From: Lutraria lutraria
Lineage: Eukaryota; Mollusca; Bivalvia; Venerida; Mactridae
DNA: 64,000 bases
Direction: 5' to 3'
Assembly: GCA_964023205.1 (NCBI GenBank)
Contig: OZ026839.1
Location: 18,940,386 to 19,004,385, forward strand
Below, piece after piece: positions 1-10,944 of the stretch (positions are counted from its first letter, which is position 1; each line of letters starts with the position of its first letter). The notes under the pieces are model-generated. The model saw only the letters and a program-made list of their open reading frames with translations, searched no databases and was not told where the DNA came from. Both the position numbers and the translations under genes were made by a program.

Positions 1-591
1 CACTCCTGGGAGAGGCAAACAAAAACAAATATGCCATGCAAACATGTGAAAAGGTACATTGACAGAAAATGCTGCTTCAATGTTAAACTAATTTATGTTG
101 TAAACTCTGTCCCATAAGAAACTTGAATAATGTTACAACGAATAACATAACAATTGGAACTGAGAAAAGAACATGTGAATTGTAGCATTACCGTTGTAGC
201 GTTCACTTATAAATGCAATCACGATTATTTCTATGTAGAGCATACATTTGAACAAGAATGGCTGGGACAGGCGAATAAACGAAGCTCTGCATTATAAGAT
301 CATTAGTCTCTTCAAAACTAAGCTCTGTTGGATTGACATTTATTTTCTTTAGAATGAATAAAATGAATAAACAAACATTGGTGGATGTTGCTACGAATAA
401 AAATGGACTTCATTGGATTTTAACTCATTATAAAAGAGCAGTTATAAAACCATCATGTCGGTATCACAAGAAAGGAGAACGCTGTGTAGCGTACGCGTGT
501 ACTGCATGTGGGATGAGGCTTATATGAAGATTTGTTATGACTGTTTGGATGATTACTAGTATTTCCTAAATTGCTGAAGATTTTTCACTGT

Positions 592-605
592 GTTGCTATG
601 GCAAC
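592..605. promoter_or_regulatory. X-box-like palindrome, copy 1
   Basis: The sequence GTTGCTATGGCAAC is one mismatch from a perfect 14-bp palindrome. It fits the X-box bound by RFX factors (GTNRCC, short spacer, RGYAAC). A perfect version lies about 140 bp downstream. That RFX binds here is an inference; no target gene is recognised nearby. Confidence 0.4.
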
Positions 606-733
606 AGTATATATTTTCCTTGACTTTTCATTTTTCATTTCGGAAATTTTCTATCATCGATTTCAAATTGTTTGGAACTGAAAAAGTAAAAAAAAACGAA
701 ATATTAAGAGGTGATTTTTTATTTTGCCGCCTT

Positions 734-747
734 GTTGCCATGGCAAC
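734..747. promoter_or_regulatory. X-box-like palindrome, copy 2 (perfect)
   Basis: GTTGCCATGGCAAC is a perfect 14-bp palindrome and a textbook RFX X-box. It pairs with the near-perfect copy at 592-605, and both are followed by CAGTA, so the two could come from a local duplication. Function is inferred from the motif only. Confidence 0.45.
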
Positions 748-1140
748 AGTACCATCTCATATCGAGGCAAGTCTGAATTAATTTTCACACCAGTATTCAC
801 ACAAAATGAAAATGTCTATTGACAAAAGGTCTCAATGATCATTATTTATAATAGCTACAATAGAAACTATGATATAAAATGGATTTACCCCACCCACTTT
901 GAAAATACGTTAATCTACATAGTAACGACAGCGAAGTCAAAGCTAATGGCACATTTGGCGAGAGGTTGCCTATATACTGGGGTGTAAAAATAATCATTTT
1001 CTCCAATTTACCATCGCTGAAGGTTAAGGTTTCAGCCCCATGTCTTAATTTTACAACATTTTCGAACATTTTTTGGACGACTTTATCTCAAAAATCCAGA
1101 ATAGGTTAAAAAAAATGCTTATTAATAATGCTTATTTCTA

Positions 1141-1610
1141 TGGAAAGCCACAGTACACCCCCGAAGTAGTACTATGATTTGCTATATAAATCCATATTTG
1201 TTCTACTACCTCGGAATTATGCCTATTTCCGAAGTAGAAGAACTGTTCAATGTCGGAGTTCATATTATCGTACATCGGGATAGATCATACTACTACTTCG
1301 GATTTTTCTTTTCCGAAGTAGAAGTATACATACTTCTACCTCGGCTTTTCGATTTTCCGACGAAGAAGAACAACGTTCGGCGAGGTAAGAATTTAAGTTC
1401 GGAGTTCATACATTATTATACTACTTCGGCATTTAAATTCCGACGAAGAACAATGTTTCCGAACTATACATCGGTATATAGTACAACTCCGCATTTTATA
1501 CCGACGAAGCATAACTCCGAGGTATCGAAAACCACGTTACTTCGGGAGATTTGCTATACCGGAGTATCGTGAGTTACGTTATTTCGGGGGATTTAACGAT
1601 ATTTCGGCTG
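1141..1610 (+). repeat. Left TIR of the 8.3-kb element
   Basis: This arm contains a dozen or so copies of a short CTACTTCGG/CCGAAGTAG unit in both orientations, separated by AT-rich spacers. It matches the reverse complement of about 8975-9474 with scattered differences. The open frame across 1174-1572 is a by-product of these repeats, because the mirrored arm gives a related frame on the opposite strand. Confidence 0.75.
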
Positions 1611-1992
1611 AAAGCTTCCAGTGACCGAGATTTGGTCTCTACGAAAGGTTCGGAAGGCGAGTTGATTGATCATTGACTGCAGTTCTACATTTAACATTTA
1701 TTTCATTAACGAAATAGACCCCAGAATCTAGGTATGTAATTGCTACATCTAGAGGTAGAATTTATCAATGATTACATGCCTATCAAATATTTTTTCATGA
1801 ACAAGGCCTGGCTACAAGTACAACAATCATTTGTCAATTAATGATATAGCTGTAATCTTAATGTGCTAATTCTACATGCTCAGTCCTGGAACTTGAAGCC
1901 TGGAATCAGAACAGTCTGATATTAAGTCATATATGAATCAGGCATGTGTTTCTAAAGAAACGTATTTCTTTGTTTCATTATTAATTTTGCAG

Positions 1993-3530
1993 GTCCGTTA
2001 TGGTTTGATGTGGGCTGTCACTAAACACGTAGGTGTACTGTGCTGTTAGCACTGTGGGACTAAAGCCCATTCAGGTAAGTTTTTTGACTGTCTTATTGTT
2101 TTATTTTACAAATGGAAAACTGTTCAACGATGCATTAAAAATTGTCTAGTTCATTTTCCTCATTTCAGTATACCAAACCATGGATGCCCAAGCCTACATT
2201 TGTTAACAGGATATTCAGACATTTAAATTGTTATCTGATTTAAAGTTATTTTATATATATATAATAAAGATGTTTGTTTAATGTAGTTTTTAAAGTGCAT
2301 CACAACTTATAACAATTAAGACTCTCAGAGGGCAATTAATTATGACAAAGATACAAATAAATCTGTTTCAGGCAGTCTATATCAATTAAAACCAGATGTC
2401 CAAATAATTGAAATTAAATTTGTGTGTGTCAGGATTAGCTGTATACAGTTTTAATAATATTATTAAATGTCTTTTTTTATCAGATTTGATTCAGATGATG
2501 AATGCAGGTGTTATATAAAAAGACCACAACTGCAACAACTTCAAAGAACTCAACTGTAACTTCTTCAGGTGTGTTGAAAGCTAAATCATAAGATATGTTA
2601 ATAGTTACATTATTTAATCATTGATTCAAAGCCTGGCTTTTTTAGTAGTATTGTGTATTGCCATCAGTTTTATTTCAGAGATCAAATTATTTATCAGTAC
2701 ATATGAATGTTAACCTTCACCAGTGCATTTGTAGAGATTTAATGATTCTTATTCTAACACATTTGTATTTATAGCACATGTTCTACTTTAAATTGATTTT
2801 GTTTAAGAACAAGATTTACTCACGAAGAATTTTATCAATTCAGCGCGTTGATCTTAAATATGTAATTATGCGTATAATAAAAATTCTAGTTTTACAATTT
2901 TGTGTATGCTAGACTGATTATGAAATTTTCTCACTTTGAACTTTCATGTCTTTTTTTTCAGGAGTTCACCCCTGGTGATACAGTAACTAATTATTAAGTC
3001 ATTTTTGGATGTGATATTGTGGATACACAAGAATTAGAAGGATATTTAAATTACTTATTTATAAAAACATTCTGAAGAACTTATAAATGGCATAAAAGTC
3101 GCAAGTGACTGATTCAAAATTAGGACTGGCATCTTTGATTGCTATATTTCAAATGTCAAAAGCTTGAGGCAAATTAATATACATGTTGTATGTTACATAA
3201 ACCATTGTTTTATGATTGGCACCTGTTTGTAGGGATATGCACTGATTCAAATTTCCCATATGTTTAGTTTAAGGAAATGTTAATAGTGAATTTATCTGCT
3301 GTCATTAGCAGTATTATGTTCAGCAAGCAATAATGTAACTAATAAGTTCTCAATAATGGACAACAATAGGCACACCAATCTGCTAGTCTGTGGTGTTTAA
3401 AACTGTATAATGTCAACATAGCTGTAGATCAATTGAAGTATAGAGCGGTAGGCTTTGAAAATAAGCTGTTGGTATGAAATTTTGTCTAAATAGAAATGAA
3501 ATAATTGTAAAACTGAATACTAATAAATAT
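1993..3530 (+). ncRNA. Possible spliced transcript, three exons
   Basis: Three segments on the plus strand have good splice boundaries: 1993-2074 (pyrimidine tract and CAG before it, GTAAGT after it), 2484-2568 (TTTTTTTATCAG before, GTGTGT after), and 2962 to about 3530 (TTTTTTTTCAG before, an AATAAA polyadenylation signal at 3522). The first exon is closed in all three frames. The second has one 24-codon frame with an acidic SDDE patch. This suggests a non-coding RNA or a decayed gene inside the transposon, read from its left end. It is a prediction from splice motifs alone; transcript reads would decide it. Confidence 0.25.
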
Positions 3531-4027
3531 AAAATGAAGAACTAATAACATCCTTACATTATAATTTCTTTATGTATTGTGCTATTTTATTAAATTGTTA
3601 AAGCTGCCTTATTTTACTGTTGATGCATGTATTTATTATTATCTTCGGTGAGATTTGATCATTTTCATAAGTTGTTGAATGTATTTGTATTAAAGCTTAT
3701 AATATTACGGAACATCTTGTCGTGAAATGAACCGAAATATTAAATACAGTATGAAGCTAAAACAACATTCAACGACCTTGCGATTATTCAGCTTTAACAG
3801 TTTGATAAAATTGCACTATACTTTGACTTTGTTAAAAAATACCAGCCATTAAATGCACCATGAACTGTCTTGTAATTACAGGACAGTGAGGTTCATAAAG
3901 AACACATCTGGAAACTTCTCAAATGATATTTCTGAACAGTCTGTGAACCGTCATGTTTTCGTGATACATGTTTGTTTCACTTCTGTGAACATTTTGGTCT
4001 AAAAGGGTCATGACTGCCTTGCATTAA

Positions 4028-4166
4028 AGTAGGTAGTTGCTTACGGAGGAGCGGAGTCTAGTACTGGTTCTTCCCAGTAACAATAGCTAAGTGAACTGTC
4101 CCCTCATATGACCCTGACTGTTGAAAAGGGGTGTGAAACTCATATAAACAAACAAACAAACATTAT
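4028..4166 (+). mobile_element. SINE, 5'-truncated 3' half
   Basis: The segment from 'TAGGTAGTTGCTTACGGAGGA' to 'GGGGTGTGAAACTCATATAAA' matches the 3' part of the full SINE at 6752-7008. It ends in an (AAAC)n tail at 4144-4164. The tRNA-like head is missing, as expected for incomplete reverse transcription. Confidence 0.75.
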
Positions 4167-4554
4167 ATTTGGTTCAGAATAATCTGACTTGTTTATATAA
4201 TGCCAGTGAAAATCTCGGTGAAGAGTTAATCAATAGTGATAACTGGTTACTATTACTAAGGTACATGCAAGATAATAAGTTGCAAACAAAATCTTAACAA
4301 AAGTGTGATGTTGCCAAAGCCATGATGAATAGGATAGCTCAACATACTTTGTGCACTTGTTCTATAAATCAGTGACAAAGAACTATTTGAAAACTTAAAT
4401 GTGTAATTGTCAAAAGACAATAAGTAGCACATTATGAGGTTAGTAAAATGTTACATCTGTAAGAACAATATAAAGAGTCTAGGCATCATTAAATGTTTCA
4501 ATTTCTCAAAGCTCAGGAAGTCCCCGTTGAATGTTAATTATCTTCTAGAAGGCT

Positions 4555-4652
4555 TCAAAAGTCATGATCTAATTTAAGAAAACTGTTTGTACACTGTTGG
4601 ACACATTGCTGTGTTATAGCATCTGGTACCACTTTAGTCAAATTCTGGAGCC
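4555..4652 (-). CDS. Candidate terminal exon inside the 8.3-kb element
   Basis: A pyrimidine-rich acceptor (TTTTTATTTTTAG) precedes 4652. From there one frame stays open for 31 codons to a TGA at 4555; it starts LQNLTKVVPDA and contains a CVQQC motif. I recognise no family. It is on the same strand as the integrase-like exon at 7086-7173 and could be a downstream exon of the same gene. This is inference from splice signals and composition. Confidence 0.22.
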
Positions 4653-4973
4653 CTAAAAATAAAAAAATAGTTATGACATTCCTTATCCAAAGTTTAAGTT
4701 CAATTGGAACAGCAGTGACTAACAATGAGATTGTTTCATACACATGCTTTTGAAGCTAGAGTATCATAACACCTAATCAAGAAAGGAGAACTAATGAAAC
4801 TACTTCAGGTTGACTACTTCCAACATTACCCTATAAGTAATATCTGGTGTCTCCATCATTATTATGATCCAGTGTAGTCAAATAGCATGTGCACAAAAAC
4901 CACAGACATTTTCAGTTATTTAATGCTTAGACAAACATACATAAGCCTGATAGTTGGAACACTGACAGATTCA

Positions 4974-5294
4974 TTACAACTTCCTGTTTGCTTCAGAAAA
5001 AAAAATTTTTGTCCGTTGTGTGTATTGGTGGAGGGTTCGATTTCCTGGCTGCTTTTGAGATAATACTTCATCATTTAAAATGTATGAAAAAAAATGTATG
5101 TACCATATTATTATGTCCCATGTATGAAGTATACCAGGTATACCCGGCAAGATGTCTCCTATTTCACATGCTTGACTGTTCCTTAGTTGTTTGGTCTCAT
5201 CCAGTCCCATCAATTTTTTTATCTGGATCACTGTTCTCATCCGACTGTCATTGAATAAATGGCATGTAAGAGGATATGTACATGTAGGTACATC
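4974..5294 (-). CDS. Candidate exon inside the 8.3-kb element
   Basis: An acceptor (TTACTTTTCAG) precedes 5294, and the frame then stays open for 106 codons to 4974. The first part (DVPTCTYPLTCHLFND, then LMGLDETKQL) reads like coding sequence. The later part is rich in aromatic and hydrophobic residues and may be intronic. The opposite strand of the same interval is also open. No domain is recognised. Confidence 0.2.
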   Translation of the reverse strand, partial: DVPTCTYPLTCHLFNDSRMRTVIQIKKLMGLDETKQLRNSQACEIGDILPGIPGILHTWDIIIWYIHFFSYILNDEVLSQKQPGNRTLHQYTQRTKIFFSEANRKL

Positions 5295-5649
5295 CTGAAA
5301 AGTAAAGAGTAAGATAGCAAATTAACAATATTCTATACTATATAAGACTAGATACAAAAAACACCTCTGATGAGATAAAGCTGTTTTGAAATAGGAAGTC
5401 TTGCATTTTTTTCTTTGAAATTACTATCTTGTATATTTGTATAATTTACAAAGGCAGTATTTTCAAGGTGATATCCAGTAATTGATCAAAAATTCATCCT
5501 GAGCTTGTTTTCTGACTGACATCATAAGAAATAGGGGCCAATGACCTAAGCTTCTTATTTACAGTCTGTAGACAAAGCTTAAGCAGAACAAATAACTAAA
5601 GGCCATTAAACAAAATGGTATAGACACTAGAATTTCAATAGATTAAAAA

Positions 5650-6125
5650 ACAAGAGGGCCAAGATGGCCCTATATCGCTCACATGAAAATCATTGTTCAC
5701 TCATTAAAATATTGTTTTGAACCTGTGACATAGTTTTTTACCACAGATGACCCATGTTAGAACGTGTCCTACATATGAATAAGACAAACATTCTGACAGG
5801 GTTTGGTGAAGATCCAATCAAAACCATGAAAACTACAGCACAGACAAGGTTTTCTTAAGATTTGACCTCGTGACATTGCTTTTGACCCCAGATAACCCAT
5901 GTTCGAATTTGTCATACATATCATTAAGACAAGCATTCTGACAAGGCTTGGTGAAGATACAATAAAAATTTGACATTTACAGTGTTAATAAGTTTTTCCT
6001 AAGATTTCACCTGGTGACCTAGTTATTGCCCCAAGATGACCCATATTTGTCTTGACCGTTACATCATTAAAACAAACAATTTGACAAAGTTTGGTTAAGA
6101 TCCAATAATAACCTCGTTTGCGTTG
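5650..6125 (+). repeat. Bivalve 'GAGGGCCAAGATGGCCC' tandem element, truncated
   Basis: The copy starts ACAAGAGGGCCAAGATGGCC and contains about three diverged units of roughly 146 bp, each with 'GACCTAGTT..TGACCC..GATGACCCAT' and 'AAGACAAACATTCTGAC..GGTTTGGTGAAGATCCAAT'. It stops abruptly after the third unit and lacks the 3' end seen in the full copy at 16793-18090. Confidence 0.8.
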
Positions 6126-6751
6126 GTATAACAAAACTTTGAAAAATACTGCAGACTAACTTAAAGGTAAAAGCAGGGCCTGTTTTATTCTTGTATCTAT
6201 GTCTCAATGACTCAAGCCTGTTTCAGTTTATCTAATTAAGCTAACATAAAGTAAGTATGCAGCTGTAACTGCATGAATGTATTTACAATCAGTAGTGCAA
6301 CTGCAATTAATATTAATAATGATTAATCAAACTTTGATATTTATTTAGAATATATGTATCAAGTAACTAATAAAAATAACTTGATTAGACATGGATTTCC
6401 TATACCTGAAATATCATTCACTACCTAAGGCAGTCCTCTGAAATCAAGCTACCAAGCAATGTTCTTCAGCTATGATCTTCTCTTAGTCTTTTTGGAAATC
6501 CTGAACAAGCGAAAACATTGTCTTCATCACTATAGTTCAAATCAACCTTCTAGAAGTCCAATACTTTTCAGATTTCCCCCTGCCTGTAAGTATGTATTTT
6601 TTACAATAACACTGTTTTTTTCCAACTTATATGCAAGTCAGCATATATAAAAATGAAATTAAAGAAGAATTCAAGTCCTTTTTCTGACTTTATCCTCAAA
6701 TTCATCATTACATTTAAATTTATGCAGAGAATGTCCAATTACACATCTTAA

Positions 6752-7008
6752 GACCCACCTCGGTGGTTGAGTGGTTAAAGTCGCTTCAAATCACTGTAAC
6801 CTCTCAGTGATAGTGGGTCGTGGGTTCGAGCCCGGCTACCGACCATAACTCTTTATGTGAGAAAGTAGGCAGTTGCTTACGGAGGATGGAAGTCTAGTAT
6901 TGGTTCTTCCCAGGAACGATGCATATGTGAACTGTCTGCCTCATATGACTGATTGTTGAAAAGGGGCATACAACCCAATATAAACAAAAACACACATACA
7001 CACACACC
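6752..7008 (+). mobile_element. tRNA-derived SINE, near full length
   Basis: The head resembles a tRNA gene with an A box (TGGTTGAGTGGTTAAAG, 6764-6780) and a B box (GGTTCGAGCCC, 6823-6833) for internal RNA polymerase III transcription. A tRNA-unrelated body follows ('GTAGGCAGTTGCTTACGGAGGA..') and then a low-complexity tail ending in (CACA)n. It is inserted in the 8.3-kb element just before the integrase-like exon, and its 3' half matches 4028-4166. Confidence 0.85.
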
Positions 7009-7085
7009 TTTACTGTACCAAAAAATAGGACTTACAGATGATTTCATAATGTTTACTTAACTATGTTTCATAAAGTGACACTAAC

Positions 7086-7173
7086 CTTTCTCATTTAACA
7101 CTGCTTCAAATAAGTATTGCCCAACCACTCCTGGTCTTCCGTTTGTCACTGCAGTTTTTAGCCAAATCACTTC
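7086..7173 (-). CDS. Integrase-core (DDE) transposase-like exon
   Basis: This 88-bp segment is bounded by an AG acceptor (7174-7175) and a strong donor (AAAG|GTTAGT). It is open for 29 codons, including EVIWLKTAVTN, PGVVGQYLFEAVL and NEK. The pattern 'IWL.....TN..P.VV..Y....V' matches, from memory, the segment of the eukaryotic integrase-core domain family that lies between the first catalytic Asp and the 'D.GTEN' Asp motif. I could not confidently find the flanking catalytic exons, so the gene may be decayed or split by insertions. It is the best coding evidence for what mobilised the 1141-9474 element. Confidence 0.45.
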
Positions 7174-7632
7174 CTACTGAATCTATGTAAAAGCAGAAGG
7201 TCATAACAATCTGAATGATACAGATTAATTAGGGAAAATAACTGCAAATCTTTCATGTCACATTTATGCCTAACCCTAAAACAATCATGTCCACACGGCA
7301 AATCAAGTCCATTTTTTCAAGTCAATGAAGTAAACAGCAGTAATATAATGGTTGACAAGAGCTTTTTGTTAGTGATATATTACATCATATTAAAGGAGTT
7401 ACATTGATAATGTAAGCCATACAATTGTTGATAACACATACATGATAAAATTTCAGAGTTAACAAGTAAAAAATAAATACTATAACATGTATGAATTGTG
7501 CGACTAATTGACAACTTATTTATTCGAATCACAGATGTACATCATGAATGTTCAGAGGTATTTAAATATTTGATCAGTTAATCTATACATTAGCCAAATG
7601 TACATAATATTACCTCATTATTAAATTATTAC

Positions 7633-7772
7633 CTGTTATTTTCCATCTCACTTTCCTCTATCTACATTGAGGGGGCAATTAAGTGGCTTCAGGTTCAGGT
7701 TCTCAGCAGTCTGCAAGCATCTGACCACTTTTCAATCTGTAACTTTAAATTACACAATGTGTCATCACAAAC
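7633..7772 (-). CDS. Candidate exon upstream of the integrase-like exon
   Basis: An acceptor (TGCATTTATTTCAG) precedes 7772 and a donor (AACAG|GTAATA) follows 7633. One frame reads VCDDTLCNLKLQIEKW and runs 25 codons before a TGA, so it is either the end of a frame, a non-coding exon, or damaged. The same-strand position 0.5 kb upstream of the integrase-like exon makes a shared transcript plausible. A further donor-like site (CTTTTTAAG|GTACGT) on this strand near 8888 could mark a first exon. Confidence 0.2.
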
Positions 7773-8166
7773 CTGAAATAAATGCATTTTAAATTCCATA
7801 TTAATATATATGTATCTCATTAAAAACGATCAATAATACAAGTCCATCTTATGACAGGCGGGCCTGGATTTCTCCTTGAGCAAGTTCATAGTTAATTTTC
7901 CAAAAACTTAGGCTTTGACAGAAAAACTCCAATGTAAGCAATTTAATGCATGTATACTGCACATTTTCTTAACCACTAAACTAGTACACTAATCTATTTG
8001 AAAATAATATGAAAATAGGGTGTAATCCATCTCACTTTTCACTATTTCAATCCGGATGACACTTTCATATGTTATAATGAAAAAGCTTTAATATAAATGT
8101 TAATTTATTATATAAATATGCATATTTCCTATTCATAATTTTTTTTTTTAAATATTCAATGTGTAC

Positions 8167-8447
8167 TATAGGTCAGAGGGAGTTAACACTTCGATGACTG
8201 ACCAGAAATGAAGTTTAATCCTACAATAAACCACACTATTTTACTATTTACATTCCTATCTGATGACGTCATATCACAATGACATCATCAAGTTATATGT
8301 GTAAGATTTTACCAACTAAAGAGTTCTAGTGGTTCATGTCCGACATTTGTAAGAATTGAATAAAACAATTGTAATTGGAAATAAAAGGTCGGACTAAACA
8401 TTCATTTCCTGTCGTTTATCGAAGTGTAAACTCCCTCAGACCTCATA
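8167..8447. mobile_element. MITE-like inverted repeat
   Basis: The arm TATAGGTCAGAGGGAGTTAACACTTCGAT (8167 onward) recurs inverted as 'ATCGAAGTGTAAACTCCCTCAGACCTCATA' (ending 8447). Similarity continues inward ('GAAATGAAGTTTAATCC' against 'GGAAATGAATGTTTAGTCC' in reverse complement). A TGACGTCA site (about 8265) sits between the arms. The unit is about 280 bp and is nested in the 8.3-kb element. Confidence 0.6.
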
Positions 8448-8974
8448 ACACACATTTCACATAAAGCCCTTCGGTCTATATTCAATGTGTTATGACGTTT
8501 GATGGACTTTACTGAAAAACGAGACCTGCATGATTTTTCTCGCTCCTAAATCACTTTATGTCATGCCTCATTGAACCAACAGCTGACCAATTTACACCTG
8601 ACATAGTGACAATTTATGTACACTGGCCAACGCCACAACACAAGTTTTATGAAAGAACTGAAACCCTACACGTGCTAAAGAAACTGTAAATCTATGAAAA
8701 CAGTTCTGAATAATTCATGATTCAGCTCCTATGCCATGGCCATAAATGTATTTGTTAATTTGGTCAGTTCAGTTGTATTTGACACCGTTAGTGTGCGACT
8801 TGAGAACCGACTTGAGCTCGACAAAAAATCCCTTAAAACTTATCTGCAGTCTCTATGCACTACTAAAGGCAAAAACACAATACGTACCTTAAAAAGAAGA
8901 AAATGAAATAACATCATGGCCTTGTAAGTTTCCAACCACTTGAGTGACAGTGATCAGACGGTGCTTGCAAGCTA

Positions 8975-9474
8975 TTCTCGTGAAAATCATCCCCGTAGTA
9001 TCGTGGAATCTCCCGAAGTAACGCTGACTGCGATACCTCGGAATAAATTAAAAGCCGAAGTATCGCGCAATACTCCGAAGTAGTACTATCAAGCAGGTGG
9101 GGGGGTCGATTTAAATCACTGGAGTAGTATGACTAATGTGTACTTATAACTAGGCATTTCTTGTACGTCGGAAAGTAAAACACCGAAGTTGTTGTAAGAA
9201 AGCCGAGGTAGTAGTATGTAGGCTATACTTCTACATCGGAAAATAAAACTCCGAAGTTGTAGTAAGAAAGCCGAGGTAGTAGTATGTATACTTCTACATC
9301 GGAAAATAAAACCCCGAAGTTGTAGTATGATCTATCCCGATGTAGGATAATATGAACTCCGACATTGAACGGTTCTTCTACTTCGGAAATTGGCATAATT
9401 CCGAGGTAGTAGAACAGATATGGGTTTATATAGCAAATCATAGTACTACTTCGGGGGTGTACTGTGGCTTTCCA
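8975..9474 (-). repeat. Right TIR of the 8.3-kb element
   Basis: This is the reverse complement of the left arm, ending GGGTGTACTGTGGCTTTCCA next to the right-hand TA. It has an extra local duplication: the unit around 'CTTCTACATCGGAAAATAAAACYCCGAAGTTGTAGTA' occurs at about 9229-9265 and again at about 9290-9327, so the two arms differ in length. Confidence 0.75.
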
Positions 9475-9476
9475 TA

Positions 9477-9776
9477 TATTTCACATTGATGAAACTGAAA
9501 GCGAACTTTTACATCATTTTTGATAAAAAAAACATACGAAAAACAACTTATTTAGTACAGAAAAATGAAAATAGGTCATTTTTCAATTATTTAGGGGCCA
9601 TCTTGGACGCCATCTTGGATTTCTCAAAACGTACCATGGTGTCACGTGTCTATCCAAAATTGTTGAAAACTTCAAACATGCAGCTTCACATCGATATATA
9701 ATTTATCCATGGACCTTTCTTGCACACGGTAGCCCCTCAGGAACTGTACTAACCCCAAACAATAAATCTCGACACT
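9477..9776. other. Junction between the transposon and the gene cluster
   Basis: This contains a 'GGGGCCATCTTGGACGCCATCTTGGATTTCTC' stretch, a low-complexity repeat. A TATA-like sequence (CGATATATAATTTAT, about 9690-9704) lies roughly 75-85 bp upstream of the start codon at 9777 and may serve as that gene's promoter. The frame open at 9486-9701 shows no domain. Confidence 0.3.
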
Positions 9777-10052
9777 ATGCGTACTTCACTTCCACCGATT
9801 GATGTAGAAACTTGGACGCGTCATTTTCAACGTATGGCCGAAGGGAAGTTGAAGGGAAATCATAAAGGGCATTACGTCATAGAAAAGATAGAACCGGGTG
9901 AAGAACAAAATTCCACTTCACCGAAAATAAAATTCTTGACGCCCGTAGCCCAAGCGGTGGAAATGGCTAAATCGGAAATAAAACGCAAAGAAAGAGTCCC
10001 AGATTACACGGTGCATCCCCTAACAAGAACAACTATAACAAAACGTTTATAG
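9777..10052 (+). CDS. Small protein of the virus-like cluster, 91 aa, function unknown
   Basis: An intact 91-codon frame starts MRTSLPPIDVETW at an ATG preceded by AATAAATCTCGACACT and ends TTITKRL. It is basic and soluble, with no signal peptide or membrane segment. A central motif, PKIKFLTPVAQAVEMAKSEI, gives an amphipathic helix after a short strand. I do not recognise the family; there is a weak resemblance to small accessory proteins of virus-like DNA elements, which I cannot confirm. It is divergent from the TBP, CARD and PC4 genes. Its last codons begin the segment that is repeated near 19.6 kb, where the frame is not conserved. Codon use and the lack of internal stops suggest it is a real gene and the best preserved in the cluster. 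Confidence 0.5.
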   Translation: MRTSLPPIDVETWTRHFQRMAEGKLKGNHKGHYVIEKIEPGEEQNSTSPKIKFLTPVAQAVEMAKSEIKRKERVPDYTVHPLTRTTITKRL

Positions 10053-10490
10053 GTACACTAATTACAAGAAGCATATTGGTTAAGTTGCTTTTCAATCCTC
10101 CATTAAGGAGGGTATAAAATATTTATATGATATGAGTAATACACATTATAATGACCATCATGAGTATTTGACAAATGAATAAATTCATGTATATAGTTCA
10201 CAAGCACATCAATCAAATAGAATCAACCCTAAATGTTAACGAATTCACCATAAATCTGAGCACTATCATACAACCACATTGAACTTCAAATAGCCACACA
10301 ACAACTTATCTAGGCGATATCCTCAAGATTTACTTACCTGTCAACTATTAAGAGATTCAGTCATCACCATTAGCCAATCAAATGTCCAGGATTAGCCAAA
10401 CTATTAAAGACGCTACACTATATACTCGCAAACAGCTATAATAAACTAATACTCATAAGTATAATTCGTCTCGAAAATGAAGTCTTGGAT
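10016..10490 (+). repeat. Direct repeat, left copy (promoter-bearing segment)
   Basis: From 'CCTAACAAGAACAACTATAACAAAACGTT' through 'ATAATTCGTCTCGAAAA' this segment matches about 19592-20234 in the same orientation, with indels and point differences. Conserved blocks include ATTACAAGAAGCATA, CATGAGTATTTGACAAATGAAT, CAACAACTTATCTAGG, ATTAGCCAATCAAATG and CTATAATAAACTA. The CCAAT box (about 10372-10383) and TATA-like sequence (about 10420-10430) near its end could drive transcription to the right. Confidence 0.7.
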
Positions 10491-10610
10491 AGATAGACGC
10501 CGAGATTACACGGCCCACCGGGATACCGGGACTAGGAAAATGTGAAATCGACATGACACACCGACTGAGGTACGAAATGACGGTGCCGTCGGACAAGTTA
10601 CCAACTCAAA
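10477..10610 (+). pseudogene. Short gene remnant downstream of the repeat promoter
   Basis: An ATG at 10477, about 45 bp after a TATA-like box, opens 22 codons (MKSWIDRRRDY at the start) before a TGA. Another frame across the same sequence continues for about 37 further codons, including PGLGKCEIDM and HRLRYEMTVPSDKL. A single frameshift between the two would explain this. I recognise no family. Its position matches the other genes in the cluster, each of which has its own promoter. Confidence 0.3.
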
Positions 10611-10944
10611 AGAAGACCCAATAGGACATTCACGGGACAATTAAACGTGTGTTAACCATGAACAAAGTTATAATGCAATACGACTCCGTCATTATGAAAC
10701 ATATAACTGTGGACAATTTTTTTATACGTCAGATAACTTGTCATTATGAGTCATGTTATTGGACTGTATGACTTTGTATCTTGTGAATCTATGTACCATT
10801 GTCTACATTGTTTGAAAGAAAATAAAATTGTATAAAATAGCATGGGTTTTTTTATATATGAAATAGAATAAAGTATAATTGAACATTTTTATTAACCCGC
10901 TCAACATAGTACTTCGGGGATTAGTGCGGTCCCCCGAGAGCACT

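Larger units (their letters stand above)
1..1138. other. Left flank, no gene recognised
   Basis: This AT-rich sequence lies outside the large element that starts at 1141. Short open frames are present (for example about 357-525 on the plus strand), but none shows a domain, repeat or splice pattern that I recognise. The only notable content is a pair of RFX-type palindromes, listed separately. Confidence 0.5.
1141..9474. mobile_element. 8.3-kb DNA transposon with long terminal inverted repeats
   Basis: The sequence beginning TGGAAAGCCACAGTACACCC at 1141 recurs in inverted orientation ending at 9474. Homology extends inward for roughly 0.5 kb on each side. Both ends are flanked by TA (1139-1140 and 9475-9476), consistent with a TA target-site duplication. 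The TIR arms are built from repeated CCGAAGTAG/CTACTTCGG motifs. The interior holds nested SINEs, a partial tandem element, a small MITE-like inverted repeat and several splice-bounded exon candidates, one resembling an integrase-core transposase (7086-7173, minus strand). The superfamily is not certain: a TA duplication would also suit Tc1/mariner-like elements, but the long motif-rich TIRs and the exon would not be typical of them. Confidence 0.75.

Noticed and set aside
1174..1572. 132-codon open frame
   Set aside because: It lies wholly in the motif-array TIR, and its mirror on the minus strand (9223-9441) starts with a nearly identical peptide because the arms are inverted copies.
7200..7320. 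Upstream catalytic exon of the integrase-like gene (a short VDM..GLGIN stretch on the minus strand)
   Set aside because: The match to the expected 'HVD...G..IHG' region is too short and ends in a stop; it could be chance.
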